From Pseudomonadota bacterium (GTDB lineage Bacteria > Bdellovibrionota_B > Oligoflexia > Oligoflexales > JAPPIL01): 11,447 bases of DNA. Position numbers and translations under genes: made by a program. Shown one piece after another: positions 1-6,761 of this stretch. The first letter of the stretch is position 1. The number at the start of each line of letters is the position of its first letter. Location of the stretch: the NCBI GenBank assembly GCA_028877195.1, contig JAPPIL010000163.1, positions 1 through 11,447 on the forward strand, read 5' to 3'. The notes under the pieces are model-generated. The model was not told where the DNA came from, made no database searches, and saw only the letters and a program-made list of their open reading frames with translations.

Positions 1-51
<51 letters not shown>

Positions 52-59
52 ACAAAAAA

Positions 60-827
60 ATGTATACCTACCGCCTAAACATATCCTATGACGGCAAGCC
101 CTTCTGCGGTTGGCAGAAGCAACCGAATGGCATTAGCGTGCAGGAGCGGCTGGAAACATCCCTTGCTTTGCTACTGTCTCAACAAATGGTGCGCACTGTC
201 GGTGCTTGTCGAACCGATAGCGGTGTGCATGCCTACGAGCAGGTGGTCATGTTCAAAAGCTGCGATCGCGTCGCAACCGACCTCCCATACCGCCTCAACT
301 GTATGTTAGCGCCACATATCAGCGTGCACAGTTGTCAGCTGGTGGCTGACAACTTCCACCCTGTGCGCGATGCCTGCGGAAAAATTTACCTGTATCGTAT
401 TATGAAAAACTTCAACCCTTTTTACGCCGCACATGCTTGGCGAGTTCCGCAACATTTGGATATAAGCAAAATGCGGACAGCAGCCCAGCTATTATTAGGC
501 GAGCATGATTTCACTTCCTTCTGTGCGAGCGACAGCAGTGCCAAGACACGAGTTCGACAGTTGCATGAAGTGCTACTCACACCCCAATCTGGACAAGTTT
601 TATTTTGGTTCAACGGTGCTGGCTTTTTGAAACAAATGGTTCGCACTATCGTCGGCACACTCGTAATGATTGGTAGTGGCAAGGATATGGCTATACACGA
701 TATTTTAGTTGCCAAGAACCGTAGCCTTGCAGGTATAACCGCACCTGCACACGGATTAGCGCTAGTGCATGTGTATTATGAACAGCCTGTAGGCACAATG
801 TTGCCATATAAAATTCCGTTTGCTTAA
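60..827 (+). CDS. truA: tRNA pseudouridine(38-40) synthase TruA
   Basis: TruA isomerises uridines 38, 39 and 40 in the anticodon stem-loop of many tRNAs to pseudouridine. The 255-residue length is normal for the family. The N-terminus has the expected start (SYDGKPFCGWQKQP, residues 9-22) and the VQERLE helix. The catalytic motif is at residues 48-58, GACRTDSGVHA, with Asp53 as the catalytic aspartate; family members more often read GAGRTDAGVHA, so Cys50 and Ser54 are mild variants. The C-terminal half carries the conserved GAGFLKQMVRTIVGTL segment around residues 185-200. The ATG at 60 gives a full-length protein but has no visible ribosome binding site, because the upstream region is replaced by the poly-C run. 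The gene precedes a GH3 glycosidase in the same direction with a 29-nt gap, so the two may be cotranscribed. Identification is secure. Confidence 0.97.
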   Translation: MYTYRLNISYDGKPFCGWQKQPNGISVQERLETSLALLLSQQMVRTVGACRTDSGVHAYEQVVMFKSCDRVATDLPYRLNCMLAPHISVHSCQLVADNFHPVRDACGKIYLYRIMKNFNPFYAAHAWRVPQHLDISKMRTAAQLLLGEHDFTSFCASDSSAKTRVRQLHEVLLTPQSGQVLFWFNGAGFLKQMVRTIVGTLVMIGSGKDMAIHDILVAKNRSLAGITAPAHGLALVHVYYEQPVGTMLPYKIPFA

Positions 828-856
828 ATTCAGCTATGATAGCAAATGGGAGAAAA

Positions 857-1846
857 ATGCACGTAGGCGAACACTTCATCCTTGGCTTCAAAGGACGGCA
901 CTTACCTGCATGGGTGCAAACCTTTGCCGAACGGTTCGGGCTTGGAGGGGTGATACTGTTCGATTATGACTGTGAACAGCAGACCTATGGGCGCAATATA
1001 ACCTCACCTCAACAGTTGCGTGCCTTGAATGCCGAACTCAACACACTTGCTGCCAAACCACTTGTATTCATCGACCAAGAGGGGGGAAGCGTGCGCCGTT
1101 TGAAAGCCGAGCATGGTTTCAGCCCTTACCCAAGTGCTAAAGAGTTTAGCAAGTTATCATGGCGACAACGCCTCACACTAACAAACTCTATGTTTGCAGA
1201 GTTGCGGTCATTGGGTATTCACTATAATTTAGCTCCCGTGCTCGACTTTGACCATGATGCTAATCCCAACATCGGCGCACTTGGGCGTGCCTACGCAGCA
1301 AACCCCGCAATAATCAAAGAGAATATCGCTATCCTGCATCGAGCAGCGGTGGTTAACGGCATCGGTCTCTGTCTCAAACATTATCCTGGTATCGGGGCAG
1401 CGACGGTTGATTCCCATCGCCAACTTATGCGGCTAGAAGTAAACCCTATTGAGTTAGAGCAGTTTCATCAACTCGGCTACCAAGTGCATGGACAGGCGAT
1501 ACTGTTGAGCCATGCACTAGTGCAGGGATGGAACGATACGCCTGTGTCTTTATCGGAATTTGCGGTGCAGAAACTGCGAGCACGAGGTCATGATATGTTA
1601 CTAATCAGCGATGATTTACAGATGCAAGGCATGCAACTGCGGTGCAATACCAGCACTGCGGTAATAACGGGGTTAACCGCAGGCGTAGATATGTTGATCA
1701 TCGGCAACAATCTTCGCAACGAAGAAGAACAGGCCACTGCTTGGGCGGAAACATTAGCAGCACGGGCAACACAAGACCATGGGTTGTATTCGCATTTACT
1801 TGCTAGTCAGCAACGCATCGTCTTGCGCAAGAAGTTGTTTATTTAG
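857..1846 (+). CDS. nagZ: NagZ-like beta-N-acetylhexosaminidase (GH3)
   Basis: This is a single-domain family 3 glycoside hydrolase of the NagZ type. NagZ removes N-acetylglucosamine from anhydro-muropeptides in cytoplasmic peptidoglycan recycling. The NagZ signature DQEGGSVRRLK is encoded near 1075-1107. The loop KHYPGIGAATVDSH (from 1376) carries the Asp-His pair that acts as acid/base in NagZ; family members usually have KHFPGHG, so Ile replaces a His or Arg. The nucleophile is the first Asp of SDDLQM (near 1610). No signal peptide is seen, which fits a cytoplasmic enzyme. I prefer the ATG at 857 because GGGAG lies 4 nt upstream. An in-frame ATG at 836 would add seven residues but has no ribosome binding site. 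It follows truA by 29 nt. Its last 51 nt overlap the end of the convergent methyltransferase gene. Confidence 0.88.
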   Translation: MHVGEHFILGFKGRHLPAWVQTFAERFGLGGVILFDYDCEQQTYGRNITSPQQLRALNAELNTLAAKPLVFIDQEGGSVRRLKAEHGFSPYPSAKEFSKLSWRQRLTLTNSMFAELRSLGIHYNLAPVLDFDHDANPNIGALGRAYAANPAIIKENIAILHRAAVVNGIGLCLKHYPGIGAATVDSHRQLMRLEVNPIELEQFHQLGYQVHGQAILLSHALVQGWNDTPVSLSEFAVQKLRARGHDMLLISDDLQMQGMQLRCNTSTAVITGLTAGVDMLIIGNNLRNEEEQATAWAETLAARATQDHGLYSHLLASQQRIVLRKKLFI

Positions 1847-2728
1847 GTATTGCCTTACTCGCACACGTGTCAAGTCGCAATATGCCGACGATATGTCGTA
1901 ACCAACCCAAAAACGATTTGTCATGCTACTTGCTATCGCCGTGCTGCCAGAGCCAATAAACGGATCAAGCACCACGTCTGCGGGGAAAGTGTATAAATTG
2001 ATCAACCGCTGCGGCAATTCAACTGGAAATGGTGCGGGATGCCCTATCTTCCTAGCTGATGCAGTTGGAAAACTCCAAATACTCTTTGTCCACGCAAGAA
2101 ATTCATCTTTAGCGATCGTCGGGTTATTTGCATTGGGCCCGCGAGCATACGACCCTTTTGAAAAAACAAGAATATACTCATGCACGTCTCGCAACACTGG
2201 ATTGGAAGGCGACCTCCAACTCCCCCAAGCACACGAGACACCTGCGCTAGACGCTTTATTCCAAATGATTTCACCACGCATCAAGTAACCGATCTCAATC
2301 ATAACCCTTGCAACCACTGCGTTTAGTGGCGTGTAGGGCTTGCGTCCGATGTTTGCAACGTTTACACAAGCCCTGCCACCATCGACTAGCACTCGGTAAC
2401 ACTCTGTGAATACTCGTCGCAACAATTCAGTATACTCGTGCAGATTGAGATCATCGTCATATTCTTTGCCGACATTGTAAGGTGGCGAAGTTACGACCAA
2501 GTGCGTGCTACAATCAGGAAGCTCACGCATGCATGCACTTGAATGACAGTGGACTTGGTTCACAACATCTTGAGGCACAGTGTTTTCTTGCGACTTTGTG
2601 GCATGCTGCTTGCCAGCAGCAACAGGTTCAAACATTTTACGAGCATAGAACTTGCTTGCGTCATGGCCAAGACGTTGAGATGTCCCAAAAGAACTGGTCT
2701 TCGTGCGAACACCCACTCTACTCTCCAT
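1796..2728 (-). CDS. solo beta-class DNA methyltransferase, probably N4-cytosine type
   Basis: This is a site-specific amino-methyltransferase that uses S-adenosylmethionine. The catalytic motif IV is TSPPYN (residues 80-85) and comes before the SAM-binding motif I, DPFIGSGST (255-263). That order defines the beta class, with the target recognition region between them (about 145-235). The SPPY form rather than DPPY favours N4-cytosine methylation over N6-adenine, but this is not decisive. The N-terminal stretch KTSSFGTSQR...HDASKFY (10-28) is familiar from such enzymes and supports the ATG at 2728, although no clear Shine-Dalgarno precedes it. Length (310 residues) is normal and all motifs look intact. 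No restriction endonuclease gene is next to it: downstream is the convergent nagZ, upstream a secreted protein gene. It therefore looks like an orphan regulatory or relict methyltransferase. The recognition sequence cannot be read from the protein. Confidence 0.92.
   Translation of the reverse strand: MESRVGVRTKTSSFGTSQRLGHDASKFYARKMFEPVAAGKQHATKSQENTVPQDVVNQVHCHSSACMRELPDCSTHLVVTSPPYNVGKEYDDDLNLHEYTELLRRVFTECYRVLVDGGRACVNVANIGRKPYTPLNAVVARVMIEIGYLMRGEIIWNKASSAGVSCAWGSWRSPSNPVLRDVHEYILVFSKGSYARGPNANNPTIAKDEFLAWTKSIWSFPTASARKIGHPAPFPVELPQRLINLYTFPADVVLDPFIGSGSTAIASSMTNRFWVGYDISSAYCDLTRVRVRQYLNKQLLAQDDALLTSK
2599..2613 (+). promoter_or_regulatory. candidate sigma-54 (-24/-12) promoter inside methyltransferase gene
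   Basis: The plus strand reads TGGCATGCTGCTTGC, which fits the sigma-54 consensus TGGCAYR-N4-TTGC with the required 10-nt spacing between the GG and GC pairs. Only the last consensus position (W, here C) deviates. It lies antisense within the methyltransferase coding region. It points toward the secreted protein gene at 2889, which would give a leader of about 265 nt. Two sigma-54 activators lie elsewhere in the window. Chance occurrence within coding sequence remains possible. Confidence 0.4.
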
Positions 2729-2736
2729 TTTTTGTA

Positions 2737-2799
2737 GCTAAAGTCATACGACAGTATAGTAGTTCGCTGGTATTTTCTCTATCGGTATCTGACTTTAGC
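2737..2799. promoter_or_regulatory. 10-bp inverted repeat bracketing the methyltransferase promoter
   Basis: GCTAAAGTCA (2737-2746) and its exact reverse complement TGACTTTAGC (2790-2799) are separated by 43 nt. Centre-to-centre distance is 53 bp, close to five helical turns. On the minus strand one arm covers about +1 to +10 of the predicted methyltransferase transcript and the other lies just upstream of the -35 box. This arrangement resembles paired operators for a looping repressor, or a long RNA stem. No binding protein can be named. Confidence 0.5.
2753..2781 (-). promoter_or_regulatory. candidate sigma-70 promoter for the methyltransferase gene
   Basis: On the minus strand TAGAGA (2781-2776), a 17-nt spacer and TATACT (2758-2753) form a fair -35/-10 pair. 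Transcription would start near 2746, giving a leader of about 18 nt before the ATG at 2728. It sits between the two arms of the inverted repeat described separately. Confidence 0.4.
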
Positions 2800-2870
2800 A
2801 GGTATGCCACTGGAATATGTGCAGTGTTGCTGGCAACGGGGTATGATAAATATGAGACCCCCCCTGCGCT

Positions 2871-2891
2871 AGGAGATATACTTATGGTATG
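2871..2891 (+). promoter_or_regulatory. ribosome binding site with two competing ATGs
   Basis: AGGAG at 2871-2875 is followed by an ATG at 2884 (8-nt spacing, ideal) and another at 2889 (13 nt, long). The first ATG opens only a seven-codon frame that stops at 2905-2907. The second is in frame with the 435-residue secreted protein. Either the distant ATG is used, or the short frame acts as an overlapping leader, or a base is wrong here. A TATGAT at 2842-2847 could be the -10 box of a local promoter, but its -35 is poor. Confidence 0.4.
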
Positions 2892-4196
2892 CTTGTGTCC
2901 TCTGTAGCTACTGTGGTTGCGAGCAGTTTGCTGTTAGTGCCGCTTTTTGCTTGTGCGATCAAACATCAGAGCGCAGGCAGTAAAGTCAAAACTAGTCTGT
3001 CGATGGGAAGCGTTGAGGCGATAACTTGGTTGACGAATTACGACCTCGATGACTGCGATGAAAACATATTGGTGATTGCAGTCAATGACACGAGCGAAGA
3101 ACTTGAACTTTCCGTCTTTGCACCACCAACCAAGAACAGCCGCGTGCAGATACTTGTCTTGCCGACGGCGGCGAATGCTACCTGCACTATCGGCAAATTT
3201 GAATTTAAATACCTGCCATCTACCTATCGCAAAGTGCTTGCGACTGTAAATATAGGTTGTGTTGCTAATCGCTGCTGGGAGCATGCAGACGATAGCTTAA
3301 CTGCTTTTGCCGCTGGGTCTAACGAGCCTGCTGGAGGTGAGACTTGGGTTAAGAAGGGTAGTGCGTCTTATGTTTACTATCGTATTGCCAGTGCTCCGCC
3401 CCCGCCACCCGCTGGTGCGATAGCGATCAAATCAGGCTCGGTGAGCGTCAACTATACTGGTAACCGAGATGATAACCAAGATGAAGTTTCTGCAAAAATA
3501 ACTATTCAGTCTACCGTTGTGCAGGACGGCGCACCAAAATCAGGAGTGTCGGTAGTCTATACCATTACCTGCCCTGGTGAAGACCCTATTGTCTTGTCTG
3601 CAGTTACTAGCGATGCAAATGGTATAGCAGAGGCAAAGACGGATGATATGCCCTTTGATGATAAAGCAGGCAATAAGGTAATACCCATCGATGTCGTCAA
3701 CTTCCCTACCTGCGCTGTCAGTGCTGCGATCAACGACGGCACGGCTGTAGTTATAGACGAAGGTCAGCCAGCAAGCACCCAATCTGGGGTGGCATTACGA
3801 ATATCTTGGAGCATAGATGCGGATATAGATAAGTGTAATCCTGTAGACACCAAGGTAGCGATTATCGGCGTGCATGGTGATGGTAGATTGAAGAGAGTTT
3901 ACAATACTGGCAAACCGAATGTTGGTGATGTCAACATACTCATCTTACCGCTAGCGAACACTGGTGTTAGCTGTGTGATAGCTGGAACAACTTACACAAT
4001 CGACCCAAATTCGTTCAACAATAGCACCACTGCTGCAAATATGGGATGTGATGCTTTAACTTTAAACTGCTGGCAATACATCGACAATTCTAGAACATAC
4101 AAAGTTGAAGCCTATAAAGTAGGTAACGAACCCGCACGTGGTGAGAAGTGGATCAAAAAAACAGGCAACACGTATGTGTTTCATATTGTTCAGTAA
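2889..4196 (+). CDS. secreted protein with two homologous four-cysteine domains around an Ig-like domain
   Basis: I recognise no named family for the end domains. An N-terminal hydrophobic segment (residues 1-21) ends in LFAC, which could be a lipobox with Cys22 as the lipidated residue, or a plain signal peptide. The n-region lacks Lys and Arg, which is odd. Residues 45-167 and 305-435 are diverged copies of one domain. They share W47/W307, C56/C316, C99/C362, GC 123-124/386-387, CW 129-130/394-395, NEPA 145/413 and a GExW[VI]KK stretch near 150/418. The four conserved cysteines suggest two disulfides per copy. A proline linker (170-174) leads into a middle region (about 178-285) with the flow of a bacterial Ig-like (Big_1-type) domain, including DANGIAEAKT. 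The protein is probably at the cell surface or in the periplasm. The neighbouring methyltransferase is divergent, with a 160-nt region between them. Function unknown. Confidence 0.85.
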   Translation: MLVSSVATVVASSLLLVPLFACAIKHQSAGSKVKTSLSMGSVEAITWLTNYDLDDCDENILVIAVNDTSEELELSVFAPPTKNSRVQILVLPTAANATCTIGKFEFKYLPSTYRKVLATVNIGCVANRCWEHADDSLTAFAAGSNEPAGGETWVKKGSASYVYYRIASAPPPPPAGAIAIKSGSVSVNYTGNRDDNQDEVSAKITIQSTVVQDGAPKSGVSVVYTITCPGEDPIVLSAVTSDANGIAEAKTDDMPFDDKAGNKVIPIDVVNFPTCAVSAAINDGTAVVIDEGQPASTQSGVALRISWSIDADIDKCNPVDTKVAIIGVHGDGRLKRVYNTGKPNVGDVNILILPLANTGVSCVIAGTTYTIDPNSFNNSTTAANMGCDALTLNCWQYIDNSRTYKVEAYKVGNEPARGEKWIKKTGNTYVFHIVQ

Positions 4197-4244
4197 CTTT
4201 TGTTTGTTTGCGGAGAGGGAACTGCCATCCGTATAACAAACATC

Positions 4245-4676
4245 TCATCGCTGTAAAAAATTTATAAAAGATTGCGCTTTGGCGTTGAATTTCCTCAACA
4301 TATTCAAACACTTCCGTATCCGAGTATCTGACGTAACGTTCTGGCATTTGCCAGCTATATCCACATTCTCGTCCGCCAAATCATTCGCTTGAGCAGTCAT
4401 TAGCTTGATCTGCACTCGATCAGCTTTTGCTCGGTAGGCAGGAATGAGCTGGTTGACCGTAGTCGCATGGGCAACAAATACCTCCATCTCCTTATCAAAC
4501 TCCTGCATAGTAGGACTAGGCATCGATGGCTGATAGGACGCACTAGGCGACATACCCGCCTGTTGTTTCAAGCTCTCCCGCATAAAACCACGCGTATCAA
4601 TGCCAAACATCATACCAAGCAACGTCAGAACCAGGGTGATGAGAACCGCACAGATGGTGAAACAAATACTGTCCAC
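4245..4676 (-). CDS. small membrane-anchored protein of unknown function
   Basis: The product has one hydrophobic segment (residues 4-24) followed by a polar stretch rich in Ser, Pro and Met (38-56) and a likely helical region. Two cysteines, C111 and C123, could pair. The helical part should lie outside the cytoplasmic membrane. The first usable start is GTG at 4676. The frame stays open up to 4772 and the extra sequence looks coding: it has CKCC and then several arginines directly before the hydrophobic segment, as the positive-inside rule predicts. That stretch has no ATG, GTG or TTG in frame. A good ribosome binding site (AGAGGA, 4740-4735) precedes an ATG at 4725 that is out of frame. 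A frameshift or sequence error near the start is therefore possible. The gene lies 174 nt downstream of the lipoprotein protease on the same strand. No family recognised. Confidence 0.65.
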   Translation of the reverse strand: MDSICFTICAVLITLVLTLLGMMFGIDTRGFMRESLKQQAGMSPSASYQPSMPSPTMQEFDKEMEVFVAHATTVNQLIPAYRAKADRVQIKLMTAQANDLADENVDIAGKCQNVTSDTRIRKCLNMLRKFNAKAQSFINFLQR

Positions 4677-4739
4677 AAAATATCTCGTAGCCCGCCCAAG
4701 AAAACCAGGACGGCAACACTTGCATTCACGTAAATCCTC

Positions 4740-4797
4740 TATCTCAACCTCCCGAAAACAATGGCGGTCAGTCTAGGTATCGTCTGTTGTTGAGATA
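4740..4797. repeat. 9-bp inverted repeat in the leader of the membrane-anchored protein gene
   Basis: TATCTCAAC (4740-4748) and its exact reverse complement GTTGAGATA (4789-4797) are 40 nt apart. They lie between the protease gene and the gene starting at 4676. In the minus-strand transcript they could close a long stem-loop just before the AGAGGA ribosome binding site. No run of T follows, so it is not a standard terminator. A role is not established. Confidence 0.35.
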
Positions 4798-4850
4798 AAA
4801 ATAAATTATTTCTTGAAAGGCATAAAGATTAGCTAGTTGCGTCTTATAGT

Positions 4851-5435
4851 TTATTCCTCTAAAAACTTCGCAACCTTGTCGTAGTATTTTTGATGGTTCT
4901 TCTTCGCATCGTTGATATTCTCATACATCACAGCATTTTTATCAGGGTCATGGTCAAGATGAAACCCATGCCCTATCTCGTGCAGGAAGAGACTTTCAGC
5001 TTGCTCACGTTCAGCTAGCTTGTCCGAGTAGTGCCACTCTGTGAAGCGAGTTACATCAAACTCCAAATGCATCGTGTGAATCTTGGTTATCATCTTGTGC
5101 GGTGAAACCAGCAACGTCTTGAAACTCGACATCTTCACGCATGTGCGCCACTGCCCCCAGCCCAGCGTGCCATCATCCTCACCCTCACGCTCACTCATGC
5201 GCGGCACCATCAATATCGTTGACACCTCATCATCAGAACGGTGGTGGTCAGGCGGCAAAAATTTCAACACATCAACATTGAAATTAGAATTGAATTTATA
5301 GAAGTAAAAATTGAGCAACTCCCTGCTCTTCTCGCCATTGGCGGTCAATGCGAAGTAGTAACGCTTCTTGTGAGCAATCATGCCATCACACGCCCCAAGC
5401 ACCATCACCACAAACATCAAAACTATTATTTTCAT
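4851..5435 (-). CDS. lipoprotein metalloprotease, metzincin-like (HExxHxxxxxH)
   Basis: This is a probable zinc-dependent peptidase anchored to a membrane by lipidation. The N-terminus is a short lipoprotein signal (MKIIVLMFVVMVLGAC) with lipobox LGAC and Cys16. The zinc motif HEIGHGFHLDHD spans residues 152-163, giving His152, Glu153, His156 and third ligand His162. VMY (169-171) follows at the right distance for the metzincin Met-turn. The pattern resembles matrixins (HELGHALGLDHS ... VMY), except that the usual Gly at motif position eight is His159. The upstream part (about 20-150) matches no family I can name. At 194 residues it has room for only one compact catalytic domain and no obvious propeptide. 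The ATG at 5435 has no strong ribosome binding site. A good sigma-70 promoter lies 35 nt upstream. A small membrane-anchored protein gene follows on the same strand. Substrate unknown. Confidence 0.85.
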   Translation of the reverse strand: MKIIVLMFVVMVLGACDGMIAHKKRYYFALTANGEKSRELLNFYFYKFNSNFNVDVLKFLPPDHHRSDDEVSTILMVPRMSEREGEDDGTLGWGQWRTCVKMSSFKTLLVSPHKMITKIHTMHLEFDVTRFTEWHYSDKLAEREQAESLFLHEIGHGFHLDHDPDKNAVMYENINDAKKNHQKYYDKVAKFLEE

Positions 5436-5729
5436 ACTGAATGCATAGTCTCTATAAGTTTCTATGCGTTTATTCTATGAATATATCGTTGTTCTTTCAA
5501 TTTTATGCTATAAATCTAAATATTTTCGGACAGTAATCCTTCTCACACCAGGCAACCGCTGGTCTGCTTGCGTGCTACAATCCACATCTGCTATCATCAA
5601 ACATAGGTGCTGCAATTGTTAGTTTCACACGTCCCTCTTGCGTTTCAATCGCTGGATGGTTTGGTTAAGCAAGTAGATAGCTTTCCATTTACAGGGTTGG
5701 CATCTCATAGACATTGATGGAGGATTTTT
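5436..5729. other. 294-nt AT-rich divergent intergenic region
   Basis: This region separates the protease gene (minus) from the sensor-less sigma-54 activator (plus). It contains the protease promoter near 5472-5500. A short hairpin, ACCAG (5547-5551) pairing with CTGGT (5559-5563) over a 7-nt loop, is also present, but no U-run follows. GGAGG (5719-5723) precedes the GTG of the activator gene. I found no sigma-54 promoter, no small ORF worth reporting and no recognisable RNA. Confidence 0.6.
5472..5500 (-). promoter_or_regulatory. sigma-70 promoter of the lipoprotein metalloprotease gene
   Basis: On the minus strand TTGAAA (5500-5495), a 17-nt spacer and TAGAAT (5477-5472) match the -35 and -10 consensus with one mismatch each. 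Transcription would begin near 5465, with a leader of about 29 nt. This suggests housekeeping rather than sigma-54 control of the protease. Confidence 0.55.
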
Positions 5730-6761
5730 GTGGGTGTAACTCCCCGTGCGTTGGAGTCTGACTGTTTTCCAGAAATCGTAGGACGTAGTGAGTTGATGCG
5801 CTCGCTATTAGCGCTGGTGAAAAAAATCTCGCCATCGGACAGTTCAGTATTGATTCAAGGGGAGAGTGGCACAGGCAAAGAACTTATCGCTACGGCTATT
5901 CACCGCCTCTCCAACCGTTCAGACCGACCTTTTATTGCCCTCAACTGTAGTGCGATTCCAGAGACTTTGCTTGAATCAGAACTGTTCGGGCATGAGCGTG
6001 GAGCTTTCACTGGCGCTAACCGCAAACGCGAGGGATACTTCGCCGCCGCGGATGGCGGCACTATCTTTCTTGATGAAATCGGCGACATGAGCCTAACTTT
6101 ACAAGCAAAACTGCTGCGCGTGCTACAGGATAAACGCTACACACCACTCGGAGGAAGTAGTAGTAAAAATACCGACGTGCGCATCATTGCCGCAACCAAC
6201 CATAATCTGGAAAATGCGATGCATAGTGGTGGCACGTTCCGTCTTGACCTCTACTATCGCCTGAACGTGCTGCCGCTCAACCTTCCACCTTTACGGGAGC
6301 GCACTGCTGACATCGATGCTCTGCTTCAACACTTTCTTGCGATTTACAATCGTTCTTATGCACCACCTGTGCCGTGCTACTTTCATCCCGATGCTCTCGC
6401 ATGCTTGAAACGCTACGGTTGGCCAGGCAATATCCGCCAACTGCGCAATACCGTTGACCGCTTGATTTTGACCAGCTCTGGCGGCATGATTGGGGTTGAG
6501 CAATTGCCAGCTGAATTTCATCGTCAATCCGACCAACTCCCACAACAACTACAGACCGCGGCTGAAGAAACGATTCAAGACATCGGCGACCCTGATTTTT
6601 GTTTGAGCGAACATATAGCACGGATGGAAAACCAACTCATCCTGCGAGCGTTGCGCTCAACAGGCAACAACAAGAACCGTGCCGCTAAAATTCTCGGACT
6701 CAACCGCACGACACTGGTTGAAAAGATCAAGAAACGCCGTCTGTCGCTAGAGACACCCTAA
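5730..6761 (+). CDS. sigma-54 activator lacking an N-terminal sensor domain
   Basis: This is an AAA+ enhancer-binding protein that would remodel sigma-54 RNA polymerase by ATP hydrolysis. The AAA+ domain begins almost at once (IVGRSELM, residues 16-23). It has Walker A GESGTGKE (44-51), the sigma-54 contact loop GAFTGA (91-96), Walker B TIFLDE (111-116) and the FRLDLYYRLNV segment. The C-terminal Fis-type helix-turn-helix includes LGLNRTTLVEKIKKRR, reminiscent of FleQ/FlrA-like activators. There is no receiver, GAF, PAS or FleQ-type N-terminal domain. Activity is therefore probably set by a partner protein, as in PspF, or by expression level. The GTG at 5730 is supported by GGAGG six nt upstream, so the missing sensor is not a start-site error. 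The stop codon directly touches that of the convergent lipoprotein gene. Its target promoter is unknown; the sigma-54-like site at 2599 is a candidate. Confidence 0.95.
   Translation: MGVTPRALESDCFPEIVGRSELMRSLLALVKKISPSDSSVLIQGESGTGKELIATAIHRLSNRSDRPFIALNCSAIPETLLESELFGHERGAFTGANRKREGYFAAADGGTIFLDEIGDMSLTLQAKLLRVLQDKRYTPLGGSSSKNTDVRIIAATNHNLENAMHSGGTFRLDLYYRLNVLPLNLPPLRERTADIDALLQHFLAIYNRSYAPPVPCYFHPDALACLKRYGWPGNIRQLRNTVDRLILTSSGGMIGVEQLPAEFHRQSDQLPQQLQTAAEETIQDIGDPDFCLSEHIARMENQLILRALRSTGNNKNRAAKILGLNRTTLVEKIKKRRLSLETP

Noticed and set aside
677..692. Sigma-54-like site (TGGCAAGGATATGGCT) inside truA
   Set aside because: The -12 element reads TGGC and the -24 flank is off consensus. It would drive nagZ from within truA, with no supporting context.
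1796..2888. Complete restriction-modification system
   Set aside because: No endonuclease or controller gene is present on either side; the flanking genes are nagZ and a secreted protein.
2482..2907. Open frame of 141 codons on the plus strand, and others antisense to the methyltransferase
   Set aside because: It lies opposite a gene with all methyltransferase motifs, has no recognisable protein features and no ribosome binding site. I treat it as a shadow frame.
4200..4244. Possible terminator hairpin between the convergent genes ending at 4196 and 4245
   Set aside because: Pairing of TTGTT and CGGA with AACAA and TCCG is interrupted by mismatches and has no T-run in the right place. Too weak to annotate.
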